A stretch of 15,364 nucleotides of DNA from an uncultured Lachnospiraceae bacterium (GTDB lineage: Bacteria; Bacillota; Clostridia; Lachnospirales; Lachnospiraceae): assembly GCA_934394615.1 (NCBI GenBank), contig CAKRRJ010000057.1, forward strand, positions 1 through 15,364, in the 5' to 3' direction. A model generated the notes under the pieces. That model did no database searches and was not told where the DNA came from. It worked only from the letters and a program-made list of their open reading frames with translations. A program made the translations under genes and the position numbers. Shown here in pieces: positions 1 through 6,692 of this stretch (within the stretch, counting starts at the first letter, position 1; each line of letters begins with the position of its first letter).

Positions 1-7
1 TAGCCAT
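1..7 (-). CDS. livG: Start of downstream transporter gene, probably livG (partial)
   Basis: Only the start codon and the beginning of the second amino-acid stretch (ATG GCT A) are in the window. The ATG follows the livM stop codon almost immediately and is preceded by GGAGG about nine bases upstream, inside the livM 3' end. In branched-chain amino acid transporter operons livH and livM are normally followed by the ATPase genes livG and livF, so livG is the expected gene. The identity is inferred from gene order alone; no diagnostic protein sequence is visible. Confidence 0.5.
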
Positions 8-8
8 A

Positions 9-1073
9 TTATGCAGCCTCCTTTGCAGATTTCTTATTCTTCTTGATGCGGTCCATGAAGACAGATCTCATCTCAATTGCCTTCGGGCTGGAGTTGAAGA
101 TCATCATGACAATGAGGACCACTGCGTAGATCAGCATACGGTAATCGTTCAGGCTGCGCAGAAGCTCCGGAAGCATGGTCAGGATGATGGCCGCGATCAT
201 GGAACCGCGGATGTTGCCCAGACCGCCCAGTACCACGAATACCAGGATCATGATGGACATGTTGTAGCCGAAGTTCTTCGGGGTTGCTGCCAGGGAGGAT
301 AAGTTGTGGGCATACAGAACACCTGCAACACCTGCCAGGGCTGCGGAAATGGCAAAGGCCATCAGTTTGTACTTGGTGATATTGATTCCCACGGACTCTG
401 CCGCAATGCGGTTGTCACGGATGGACATGATAGCGCGTCCGGTACGGGAATTGATCAGGTTTAATACGATAAACAGGGTGATGAGCACCAGGATGATGCC
501 TACCGTAAAGGTTGCCGCCTTCGGGGTACCGGTGATACCCTGAGCGCCCTTGATGATGACAACGCCGTCGGCGCCCATGCCAAGGGATGTGGTATCCTTA
601 ATGGAAAAATGGAATCCGTTGGAATCCAGGCCCACATACATAACGTTGATGAGGTTCTTGATAATCTCACCGAAGGCCAGGGTTACGATAGCCAGGTAGT
701 CACCTTTTAAGCGCAGTACCGGAATACCGATGATGATGCCAAACACACCTGCTACTGCTGCTCCGATGATCAGAGCCAGGAAGAAACGCATGCCGACAGA
801 TGGGATCGCGTTCTCCATGCACTTGGTGAAAAACGCGCCGGTAAACGCGCCCACACACATGAAACCGGCATGGCCCAGGCTTAACTCACCCAGGATACCA
901 ACAGTTAAGTTTAAGGATACAGCCAGGATCACATAGATACACAGCGGAACTAAAAGTCCCTTTAACAGGCTGGTCATGTGTCCGGTTGCTCCAAGAATCT
1001 GCACCAGGATCCAGCAGGCAATTACGATGGCGTAAGTGATGCTGTTCTGGACTAATACTTTGTTCTTCTTCAT
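9..1073 (-). CDS. livM: Branched-chain amino acid ABC transporter permease LivM
   Basis: This is the second membrane subunit of a LivJHMGF-type ABC importer, which forms the transmembrane channel with LivH in the cytoplasmic membrane. The protein is hydrophobic throughout and has the family hallmarks GELSLGHAGF near residue 65 and LRLKGDYLAIVTLAFGEI near residue 125; the latter belongs to the loop that contacts the ATPases. The C-terminus is short and basic (KKNKKSAKEAA). A GTG at 1082 directly abuts the livH stop, but ATG at 1073 is preferred because AGGTG lies six bases upstream. That start gives 354 residues, normal for a Gram-positive LivM. The gene is cotranscribed with livH, with almost no spacing. 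Substrate identity (Leu/Ile/Val versus another amino acid or amide) cannot be fixed from the permease. Confidence 0.95.
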   Translation of the reverse strand: MKKNKVLVQNSITYAIVIACWILVQILGATGHMTSLLKGLLVPLCIYVILAVSLNLTVGILGELSLGHAGFMCVGAFTGAFFTKCMENAIPSVGMRFFLALIIGAAVAGVFGIIIGIPVLRLKGDYLAIVTLAFGEIIKNLINVMYVGLDSNGFHFSIKDTTSLGMGADGVVIIKGAQGITGTPKAATFTVGIILVLITLFIVLNLINSRTGRAIMSIRDNRIAAESVGINITKYKLMAFAISAALAGVAGVLYAHNLSSLAATPKNFGYNMSIMILVFVVLGGLGNIRGSMIAAIILTMLPELLRSLNDYRMLIYAVVLIVMMIFNSSPKAIEMRSVFMDRIKKNKKSAKEAA

Positions 1074-1082
1074 TCCATTCAC

Positions 1083-1964
1083 CTACACTTTCTCCGTAAT
1101 CTTTTTGCCCAGGATTCCGGTCGGACGTACCAGAAGCACGACGATCAGCACTGCGAATACGATGGCGTCAGAAAGCTGGGAAGAAATATATGCCTTGGAA
1201 AGGTTCTCGATCACTCCAAGGAGTACGCCGCCGATGAGGGCGCCCGGAATGGAGCCGATGCCGCCGAATACGGCTGCCACGAAAGCCTTGATACCCGGCA
1301 TGGAACCGGTATACGGAGTCAGGGACGGATAAGCGGAACACAACAGCGCGCCTGCAATTGCCGCCAGGGCAGAACCGATCGCGAAGGTAATAGCGATGGT
1401 GCTGTTAACATTAATGCCCATCAGGGTAGCTGCGCCGGTATCTTCCGATACAGCCAGCATAGCCTGACCAACCTTGGTCTTGTTGATGAAAGTAGTCAGG
1501 GCCACCATGATCACAATACAGGTAATGATCGTAACCAGTGTAACACCGGAAATGGACAGCGCGCCGCCGGCCAGCTTTAAGCTCGGCACGTTCACTACAG
1601 ATGTGAACTGACGTGCGTTGGAGCCAAAGATCAGCAGTGCTACGTTCTGCAGCAGATAGCTGACACCGATAGCCGTGATCAGAACGGCCAGGGAAGACGC
1701 GCCACGCAGCGGCTTATAAGCCACACGCTCGATCACAACACCAAGCACCGTACAGGCGATGACTGCCACCAGAACGCCCGCCATCGGTGGGAGTCCCAGG
1801 GTACTTACCATGGTAAAGATGACGAAGCCGCCTACCATAATAATATCACCATGAGCAAAGTTCAGCATTCTCGCGATGCCGTAAACCATGGTGTAGCCCA
1901 ATGCAATGATTGCGTATACACTGCCCAGGCTGATTCCGTTAATCAAATAAGACAGAAAACTCAT
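1083..1964 (-). CDS. livH: Branched-chain amino acid ABC transporter permease LivH
   Basis: This is the first integral-membrane permease of the transporter, 293 residues, the usual family length. It is composed of alternating hydrophobic helices. The conserved motif NFAHGDIIMVG is at residues 35-45, and the late GGIGSIPGALIGG motif characterises BPD_transp_2 family permeases. The ATG is preceded by AGAGGTGG with suitable spacing. The gene starts a transcription unit separate from livJ: a consensus promoter lies at 2014-2042, downstream of the livJ terminator. livM follows directly. LivH should pair with LivM and the LivG/LivF ATPases, which probably lie beyond the window edge, and receive substrate from the LivJ lipoprotein. 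Confidence 0.96.
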   Translation of the reverse strand: MSFLSYLINGISLGSVYAIIALGYTMVYGIARMLNFAHGDIIMVGGFVIFTMVSTLGLPPMAGVLVAVIACTVLGVVIERVAYKPLRGASSLAVLITAIGVSYLLQNVALLIFGSNARQFTSVVNVPSLKLAGGALSISGVTLVTIITCIVIMVALTTFINKTKVGQAMLAVSEDTGAATLMGINVNSTIAITFAIGSALAAIAGALLCSAYPSLTPYTGSMPGIKAFVAAVFGGIGSIPGALIGGVLLGVIENLSKAYISSQLSDAIVFAVLIVVLLVRPTGILGKKITEKV

Positions 1965-2013
1965 GTACCTACCACCTCTTTACTTTTTCTATAGAAAATA
2001 AAACATAACTGGA

Positions 2014-2042
2014 ATTATAGCATAGTCATATGGGAAGTTCAA
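2014..2042 (-). promoter_or_regulatory. Sigma-A promoter of livHM
   Basis: On the minus strand, TTGAAC (2042-2037) and TATAAT (2019-2014) are separated by exactly 17 bp, and a TG lies one base upstream of the -10 box (extended -10). The predicted start is near 2007, about 40 bases before the livH start codon. This allows the permease genes to be transcribed independently of livJ. Confidence 0.85.
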
Positions 2043-2233
2043 GCGAAAGTTCGCGAAGATGCGCCATTTGTCCGTGCAGAAAAGACAAGCTCTCCTGTAA
2101 ACGAAAAAGAATTCGGCTTGCCGGATTCTCGCGCCGAGGCGCGGTTGCTTCGGCAACCATCTACCATTGCGCCGAGTGCGCATCCCTGCGGAGCGCTTTT
2201 TGTATGATAGGACGCAATTTCCTATCATACAAA
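2034..2233. other. Hairpin-rich non-coding element between livJ and livH
   Basis: The 347-bp gap between livH and livJ has no convincing gene. Besides the livJ terminator and the livH promoter it holds a chain of inverted repeats: GCGAA/TTCGC (2043-2054), AATTCGGC/GCCGGATT (2110-2127), GCGC/GCGC (2131-2142), GGTTGC-TTCG-GCAACC (2143-2158), a second GCGCCGAG-type palindrome (2170-2182), and a 14-bp perfect repeat (2199-2233). The middle part is GC-rich compared with its flanks. On the plus strand one hairpin has a canonical C(UUCG)G loop and another gains a G-U pair, so a plus-strand RNA would fold better. It may be a dispersed repeat element or a structured RNA; the sequence alone does not decide. 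Confidence 0.5.
2199..2233. repeat. Perfect 14-bp inverted repeat with 7-nt loop
   Basis: TTTGTATGATAGGA (2199-2212) is exactly repeated in reverse complement at 2220-2233, with CGCAATT between. It directly abuts the T-tract of the livJ terminator. Neither strand carries a T-run after this hairpin, so it is not itself a standard terminator. It looks like the boundary of the structured element described for 2034-2233. Confidence 0.8.
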
Positions 2234-2268
2234 GAAAAAGGGGACCGCCCGGTCGGACGATCCCCTTT
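2231..2268 (-). terminator. Rho-independent terminator of livJ
   Basis: On the minus strand an 8-bp stem AAAGGGGA/TCCCCTTT (2268-2261 with 2244-2237) encloses a smaller CCG/CGG stem and is followed by TTTTTCTTT. It lies 43 bases after the livJ stop codon. It should separate livJ from livH, which has its own promoter further on. Confidence 0.9.
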
Positions 2269-2311
2269 CGGATATTTTGTTGCCTGTTCACACGTTACAC
2301 AAACAGCAAAA

Positions 2312-3535
2312 TTACTGCATCTCGTATGCGCCGTTTACGATCTTAACAGCCTTCGGTGCCTTGTTCGGCTCGCCGTTTGCGTTCCAAACCATGCCTGCAC
2401 CAGTCAGGCCATCAATAGAGATCTCGGTCATAGCCGGCTTTAATACGTCACAGATATCGGAAGCGCTCATATCAGCGGTAACGCCAGCCTGCTCAGCTGC
2501 TGCCTTGATTGCGTAGACTGCATCGTAGGAATCTGCAGCAAACTGATTCGGCTCGATGCCGTAAGCTGCTACATAAGCCTCAGTAAATGCCTTACTGCTC
2601 TCCTCAGTGGTGGAGAACGGAGTTAAGAGCATCAGACCCTCTGCCAGGGAAGTATCAAAGTTCTCTACGGAAAGGATACCGTCCATACCATCGCAGCCGA
2701 AGAAGATCGGTGCGTATTCTTTGTCGCTTGCCTGCTTTAAGATGATGGAAGCCTCCTGATAGTAGATCGGAAGGAATACCAGCTCTGCGCCTGCGTCTTT
2801 TGCCTTGTCAAGCTGTACGGAGAAGTCGGTGTTGCTGTCTGCGGTAAATGCCTCATCAGCTACAATCTCCAGGCCCTGGTTTGCTGCCTCTGCAACAAAT
2901 GCCTCACGGATACCGGAAGAATACTCAGTGGAGCTGTCGTAGATGATTGCGATCTTGGTAGCCAGCTTGTTCTCGCCAATGTACTGAGCGGAAGCGGTAC
3001 CCTGATCCGGGTCTGCGAAGCATACGCGGAATGCGTTGTCGGTTGCTACGCACTCAACTGCGGAACCGGACGGAGTGATCAGGAACAAGTTGTCTGCCTC
3101 AGCCTCTGCGCCTACTGCGATACATGGCTTGGAAGTGGTCGGGCCGTCTAATACCTGCATACCCCAGTCTTTTAAGGTGTTGTATGCGTTGATGGATTTC
3201 TCCGGATCGTTCTCGTCGTCCTCGGCCTTCACCTCGATGTTCATGCCGTTTACGCCGCCGTCCTCGTTGATCTCTTTTGCTGCCAGCTCTGCGCCGTTTG
3301 CAACTGCGTTACCGTAAGCTGCGCCTGCACCGGTTAACGGTCCGATTACGCCTACCTTTAAGGTGCCGCCTTCTGCGCCCTCTGCTGCTGCCTCAGTCTC
3401 TGCACCCTCTGCTGCTGCAGTGGTCTCTGCGCTGTCTGCTGCTGCGGTAGTTTCTGCCGGCTTGCTGCCGCCACATGCTGCTAAGGATGCTGCTACCATA
3501 GCTGCCATACCAAAACTAACCAGTTTTTTCTTCAT
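2312..3535 (-). CDS. livJ: Branched-chain amino acid-type ABC transporter substrate-binding lipoprotein
   Basis: This extracytoplasmic receptor captures substrate and delivers it to the LivHM permease. The N-terminus is a lipoprotein signal: three lysines, a hydrophobic stretch and lipobox LAAC with the lipidated cysteine at residue 21. Residues 25-57 are an Ala/Glu/Thr-rich repetitive linker that tethers the folded domain. The Peripla_BP_6 fold begins with TLKVGVIGPLTG and continues through AVANGAELAAKEINEDGG, typical of Leu/Ile/Val receptors. The first possible ATG is 12 codons upstream, but ATG at 3535 is chosen: it has AGAGGAGG with seven-base spacing and gives a proper signal peptide (407 residues). 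The gene has its own consensus promoter and terminator, so receptor and permease levels can differ. Ligand specificity is inferred from the family and neighbours; related receptors bind other amino acids or amides. Confidence 0.93.
   Translation of the reverse strand: MKKKLVSFGMAAMVAASLAACGGSKPAETTAAADSAETTAAAEGAETEAAAEGAEGGTLKVGVIGPLTGAGAAYGNAVANGAELAAKEINEDGGVNGMNIEVKAEDDENDPEKSINAYNTLKDWGMQVLDGPTTSKPCIAVGAEAEADNLFLITPSGSAVECVATDNAFRVCFADPDQGTASAQYIGENKLATKIAIIYDSSTEYSSGIREAFVAEAANQGLEIVADEAFTADSNTDFSVQLDKAKDAGAELVFLPIYYQEASIILKQASDKEYAPIFFGCDGMDGILSVENFDTSLAEGLMLLTPFSTTEESSKAFTEAYVAAYGIEPNQFAADSYDAVYAIKAAAEQAGVTADMSASDICDVLKPAMTEISIDGLTGAGMVWNANGEPNKAPKAVKIVNGAYEMQ
3365..3460 (-). repeat. 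Low-complexity repeat coding the LivJ linker
   Basis: The DNA contains three near-copies of TCTGCTGCTGC (plus-strand reading). It encodes tandem units of the form A-E-T-T-A-A-A / E-G-A-E-T-E-A-A-A between the lipidated cysteine and the binding domain (residues 26-57). Such acidic, alanine-rich tethers are common in clostridial lipoprotein receptors. Repeat number probably varies between strains by slippage; that is inference. Confidence 0.75.
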
Positions 3536-3589
3536 AATGTTTCCTCCTCTTTCATCATGGAACGCACTCACGGCACATTCCTGATATGT

Positions 3590-3634
3590 TTACTTAATCA
3601 AAACAAGGCTCCCTGAACCTTCAGGAAGCCTCAT
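3590..3634 (-). other. Candidate 14-codon leader ORF of livJ
   Basis: A tiny ORF, MRLPEGSGSLVLIK, starts about ten bases after the predicted livJ transcription start and ends with TAA. It runs through the leader hairpin, and its codons CTT GTT TTG ATT (Leu-Val-Leu-Ile) sit on the hairpin's T-rich tail. Only AAGG directly abutting the ATG is available as ribosome binding site, which is too close to be efficient. T-rich DNA codes hydrophobic residues by default, so this may be chance. Confidence 0.2.
3599..3631 (-). terminator. Terminator-like hairpin in the livJ leader (possible attenuator)
   Basis: On the minus strand AGGCTTCCTGAA (3631-3620) pairs with TTCAGGGAGCCT (3617-3606) over 11-12 bp with one G-T pair, followed by TGTTTTG. 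It begins about 12 bases after the predicted livJ start site. It could attenuate livJ, or stop read-through from gpsA, which has no other terminator before the livJ promoter. The T-run is interrupted, so termination may be partial. Confidence 0.5.
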
Positions 3635-3650
3635 CCTTAAAGTTGAGCTA

Positions 3651-3679
3651 ATTATAGTAGTCTCAAAAACGCTTGTCAA
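3651..3679 (-). promoter_or_regulatory. Consensus sigma-A promoter of livJ
   Basis: TTGACA (3679-3674) and TATAAT (3656-3651) are both perfect consensus hexamers separated by 17 bp on the minus strand. This predicts very strong expression, in keeping with the high demand for a binding protein. The predicted start is near 3644, giving a leader of roughly 110 bases before the livJ ATG. Confidence 0.92.
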
Positions 3680-3690
3680 GAACTTTCTTG
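3677..3690. promoter_or_regulatory. Candidate operator overlapping the livJ -35 box
   Basis: The 14-bp perfect palindrome CAAGAA-CT-TTCTTG overlaps the first half of the livJ -35 hexamer. A site here could block RNA polymerase or position a factor next to it. The inner GAA-N2-TTC core is also found beside the -35 box of livH (2045-2052). No regulator is encoded nearby and the sequence does not match the CodY consensus. Confidence 0.4.
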
Positions 3691-3715
3691 CGCTAAAGCG
3701 AAAAACAAATAAAAT

Positions 3716-4720
3716 TTACCACGGAATATTCTGACTTTCTACTGTCTTATCCCGCAGCATCAGGTCTCCTACTGCTTCTTTCGCGGACTTGCCGTCAAAC
3801 AGGACCTCGTTGACTGCCTCAATGATCGGCATGGAAATCTGGTATTTTTTTGCGAGTGCCAATCCTGCTTTCGCGGAGTACACGCCCTCTACCACCATCT
3901 GCACCTCATCCATGGCCTCCTTCATGGAATAGCCTTTGCCGATGAGGATGCCGGCGCGGCGGTTGCGGCTGTGCATGCTGGCACAGGTCACGATCAGGTC
4001 TCCGATTCCGGTCAGGCCCGCGAAGGTTTCCATCTTTCCGCCCATTGCCATGCCGAGGCGGCTGATCTCTGCCACGCCGCGGGTGATGAGCGCTGCCTTC
4101 GTGTTATCGCCGTAACCCAGTCCGTCCGCGATACCGGCAGCAAGCGCGATAACATTCTTTAACGCGCCGCCAATCTCAATGCCGAGCACATCCGGGCTGA
4201 TGTATACACGAAATACCGGGCTCATAAAGATGTTCTGGATTTTTTCCGCAGTTTCTCTTGTCTTTGCGCCTGCCACACAGGTGGTCGGAAGCCCGCGGCT
4301 CACCTCCTCCGCATGGCTCGGTCCGGAAAGCACGGCCACATCGGCACCCGGGAGTTCCTCTTCCAGGATATCCGTCAGTGTCATGAGGGTTGCCTCTTCG
4401 ATGCCCTTCGCCACATTGACAACAATCTGTCCTTCTTTTAAGAACGGTTTCATCTTCTGCGCAGTCTCCCGCACATAAATAGACGGAACTGCAGTCACCA
4501 GCAGGTCCTTATCCTTCATAGCCAGTTCCAGATCGGAAGTAAACTCCATATCGTCCGGGAGTACCAGGTCCGGAAGTGTTTTTAAGCGCCTTGTTGTCCG
4601 CAGGGATTCTGCGTCTGCCTCAAAAACAGACCATTCTGTTACCTGATGGCCGTTTTCATGCAGCAGAAATGCCAGGGCTGTTCCCCAGCTTCCCGCGCCG
4701 ATCACACCAACTTTTGCCAT
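3716..4720 (-). CDS. gpsA: NAD(P)H-dependent glycerol-3-phosphate dehydrogenase GpsA
   Basis: GpsA reduces dihydroxyacetone phosphate to sn-glycerol-3-phosphate, the backbone of phospholipids, in the cytoplasm. The nucleotide-binding GAGSWG is at residues 8-13. VAKGIE (Lys105) and the GGALKNVIALAAGIADGLG segment (Lys188) are the substrate and catalytic parts, and NTKAALITRG follows. An upstream ATG at 4744 would overlap plsY, but ATG at 4720 is chosen because family members begin right at the Rossmann strand (MAKVGVIG). This gives 334 residues, the usual length. It follows plsY by seven bases and is the last gene of the DUF512-der-plsY-gpsA operon. Its product is the acyl acceptor for the preceding gene's enzyme, PlsY. 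Confidence 0.97.
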   Translation of the reverse strand: MAKVGVIGAGSWGTALAFLLHENGHQVTEWSVFEADAESLRTTRRLKTLPDLVLPDDMEFTSDLELAMKDKDLLVTAVPSIYVRETAQKMKPFLKEGQIVVNVAKGIEEATLMTLTDILEEELPGADVAVLSGPSHAEEVSRGLPTTCVAGAKTRETAEKIQNIFMSPVFRVYISPDVLGIEIGGALKNVIALAAGIADGLGYGDNTKAALITRGVAEISRLGMAMGGKMETFAGLTGIGDLIVTCASMHSRNRRAGILIGKGYSMKEAMDEVQMVVEGVYSAKAGLALAKKYQISMPIIEAVNEVLFDGKSAKEAVGDLMLRDKTVESQNIPW

Positions 4721-4727
4721 AAATCCT

Positions 4728-5363
4728 CTATTCCTTTCTGGCACCCAGTTTATTCTCGGTGCCGTTTAAAAGTCTTCGGATATTTGCGTGATGCCGCCAG
4801 ATTCCCATGAGGGAGATCAGGGCTGCCAGGACACAAAACTCCGGCTGATACGCTGCCGCAATGCCAAAATCACCGCGCAGGCAGCAAAAGACCATCCCGA
4901 TAAAGAAAAAGATCATGACAAGGATGGAGCCAAGCGATACATAGCGGGTGATGGCAACTGCTGCCACAAACACCACCAGACAGACCAGCATGACACGCCA
5001 GTCTGTGGAGGCCAAAAGCCCGGCAGACGCCGCAATGCCCTTTCCGCCCTTAAAACCCATATAAAACGGAAAGTTATGTCCCAGGATCACGCCAAAGCCC
5101 GTATAGAGCAGATATACATACATCTGCTCCGGATGCGCCCGGAATAAAAAGCGAGTCAGAAGACAGGCAAGAATCATCTTGCCTGCGTCGCCTAAAAATA
5201 CAACGAGTCCCGCCTTTTTTCCCATAACGCGAAGAACATTGGTACTTCCGGAGTTCCCGCTTCCGTAGTTGCGGATATCCATATGTTTGGATCTGCTGTA
5301 AAGGTAACCGGTCTGAAACAGGCCGAACACATAGCCCATGATCAGGCAGACTGCTCGTTCCAT
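4728..5363 (-). CDS. plsY: Glycerol-3-phosphate acyltransferase PlsY
   Basis: PlsY transfers acyl groups from acyl-phosphate to glycerol-3-phosphate, the first acylation step of membrane phospholipid synthesis, in the cytoplasmic membrane. The 211-residue protein has several membrane helices. Conserved motif 1 appears as GSGNSGSTNVLRVMG (residues 34-48) and motif 2 as GHNFPFYMGFKGGKGIAAS (residues 95-113). Motif 1 has Ser where many homologues have Pro and Ala (GNPGATN); the essential Ser, Gly and Asn positions are kept. The ATG directly follows the der TAA with no base between, and its AAAGGAGG ribosome site lies inside the last der codons, so translational coupling is likely. gpsA, seven bases downstream, makes its substrate. 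Confidence 0.96.
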   Translation of the reverse strand: MERAVCLIMGYVFGLFQTGYLYSRSKHMDIRNYGSGNSGSTNVLRVMGKKAGLVVFLGDAGKMILACLLTRFLFRAHPEQMYVYLLYTGFGVILGHNFPFYMGFKGGKGIAASAGLLASTDWRVMLVCLVVFVAAVAITRYVSLGSILVMIFFFIGMVFCCLRGDFGIAAAYQPEFCVLAALISLMGIWRHHANIRRLLNGTENKLGARKE

Positions 5364-6692
5364 TTAATCCTCCTTTCCGTTCCTCTCACGGATCAGGAAT
5401 TTTAAAGCGGTACCCTTAAATCCGAAGGACTCACGAATCCGGTTTTCCAGATATCTCACATAGGAGAAATGCATCAGTTCCTTGTCGTTTACGAATATAA
5501 CAAAGGTCGGCGGTTTTACCGCAACCTGGGTCATATAATAAAGCTTTAAGCGCTTGCCCTTGTCAGACGGCGGCTGCTGCATTGCCACAGCCTCGGTCAT
5601 AATCTCGTTGAGCACGCCGGTCGCGATGCGCAGGGTCTGGTTCTCGCGTACCATATCGATGAGCTCAAACATCTTGTTCATGCGCTGTCCGGTTACCGCG
5701 GAAATGAACACCATCTCGGCGTACTGCATGAAGGACAGAGTATCTTTTACCTTTCTGGTAAACTCGTAGATGGTCTTGTCGTTCTTCTCAATGGCATCCC
5801 ACTTGTTGACTGCAACGATGATGCCCTTGCCGCGGTCATGCGCAATACCCGCAATTTTTGCGTCCTGCTCCGTTACACCTTCGGTAGCGTCGATAACCAG
5901 GATGACTACATCGGCACGCTCTACGGCAGATACGGTACGGATGATGCTGTAGCGCTCCAGGTCCTCCTTGATCTTGCTCTTGCGGCGCAGTCCTGCGGTA
6001 TCGATGAAGATATACTCGGTTCCGTTGTATACCACCTCGGTATCGACCGCGTCACGGGTCGTTCCGGCAATGTTGGAAACGATCACGCGGTTCTCGCCGA
6101 GAAGCTTATTAATAATAGAAGATTTTCCTACGTTCGGCTTTCCGATGATGGCAACGCGCGGACGCTCATCTTCCTCTTCCTCTAACTGCTCGAGGGTAAA
6201 GTGCTTGGACACCTCGTCTAACAGGTCGCCGATTCCCAGGCGGGAAGCTGCGGAAACCGGGATCGGATCGCCGATTCCCAGGTTGTAGAACTCATAGACA
6301 TCGTTTCCGAATTTCTGAATGCTGTCTACCTTATTGACTGCTAAGACAATCGGTTTACCGGATTTGCGGAGCATATCCGCAACCTTGGAGTCGGAGTCCT
6401 GCAGGCCCTGACGCACATCTACAATGAAGATGATGACATCTGCGGTGTCGATCGCGATCTGTGCCTGTTCGCGCATCTGCGCCAGGATGATGTCACGGCT
6501 GTCCGGCTCAATACCGCCGGTATCGACCAGCGTGAAATTCATGTTCAGCCAGGTACAGTCCGCGTAAATTCTGTCTCGGGTTACTCCAGGCGTATCCTTT
6601 ACGATGGAGATAGTCTCCCCTGCCAGTACGTTAAACAGGGTGGACTTTCCCACGTTCGGGCGCCCTACAATGGCAACGATTGGTTTACTCAT
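5364..6692 (-). CDS. der: Ribosome-assembly GTPase Der (EngA)
   Basis: Der is a tandem GTPase needed for late maturation of the 50S ribosomal subunit. The first G domain has GRPNVGKS (10-17), DTGG (57-60) and NKVD (120-123). The second has GKPNVGKS (184-191), DTAG (231-234) and NKWD (296-299). An acidic linker (EQLEEEEDE, around residues 168-176) separates them, and a KH-like C-terminal domain follows. The 442-residue length is typical. The start overlaps the end of the DUF512 gene by eight bases, and its AAAGGAG lies inside that gene. plsY begins directly at the der stop codon. The tight packing implies one mRNA from the promoter at 8103-8131. Confidence 0.98.
   Translation of the reverse strand: MSKPIVAIVGRPNVGKSTLFNVLAGETISIVKDTPGVTRDRIYADCTWLNMNFTLVDTGGIEPDSRDIILAQMREQAQIAIDTADVIIFIVDVRQGLQDSDSKVADMLRKSGKPIVLAVNKVDSIQKFGNDVYEFYNLGIGDPIPVSAASRLGIGDLLDEVSKHFTLEQLEEEEDERPRVAIIGKPNVGKSSIINKLLGENRVIVSNIAGTTRDAVDTEVVYNGTEYIFIDTAGLRRKSKIKEDLERYSIIRTVSAVERADVVILVIDATEGVTEQDAKIAGIAHDRGKGIIVAVNKWDAIEKNDKTIYEFTRKVKDTLSFMQYAEMVFISAVTGQRMNKMFELIDMVRENQTLRIATGVLNEIMTEAVAMQQPPSDKGKRLKLYYMTQVAVKPPTFVIFVNDKELMHFSYVRYLENRIRESFGFKGTALKFLIRERNGKED

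Noticed and set aside
1989..2291. A 100-codon minus-strand frame in the livJ-livH gap
   Set aside because: It runs through the livJ terminator, the 14-bp inverted repeat and the livH promoter. The composition is Arg/Cys/Phe-rich without motifs, so it is better read as non-coding.
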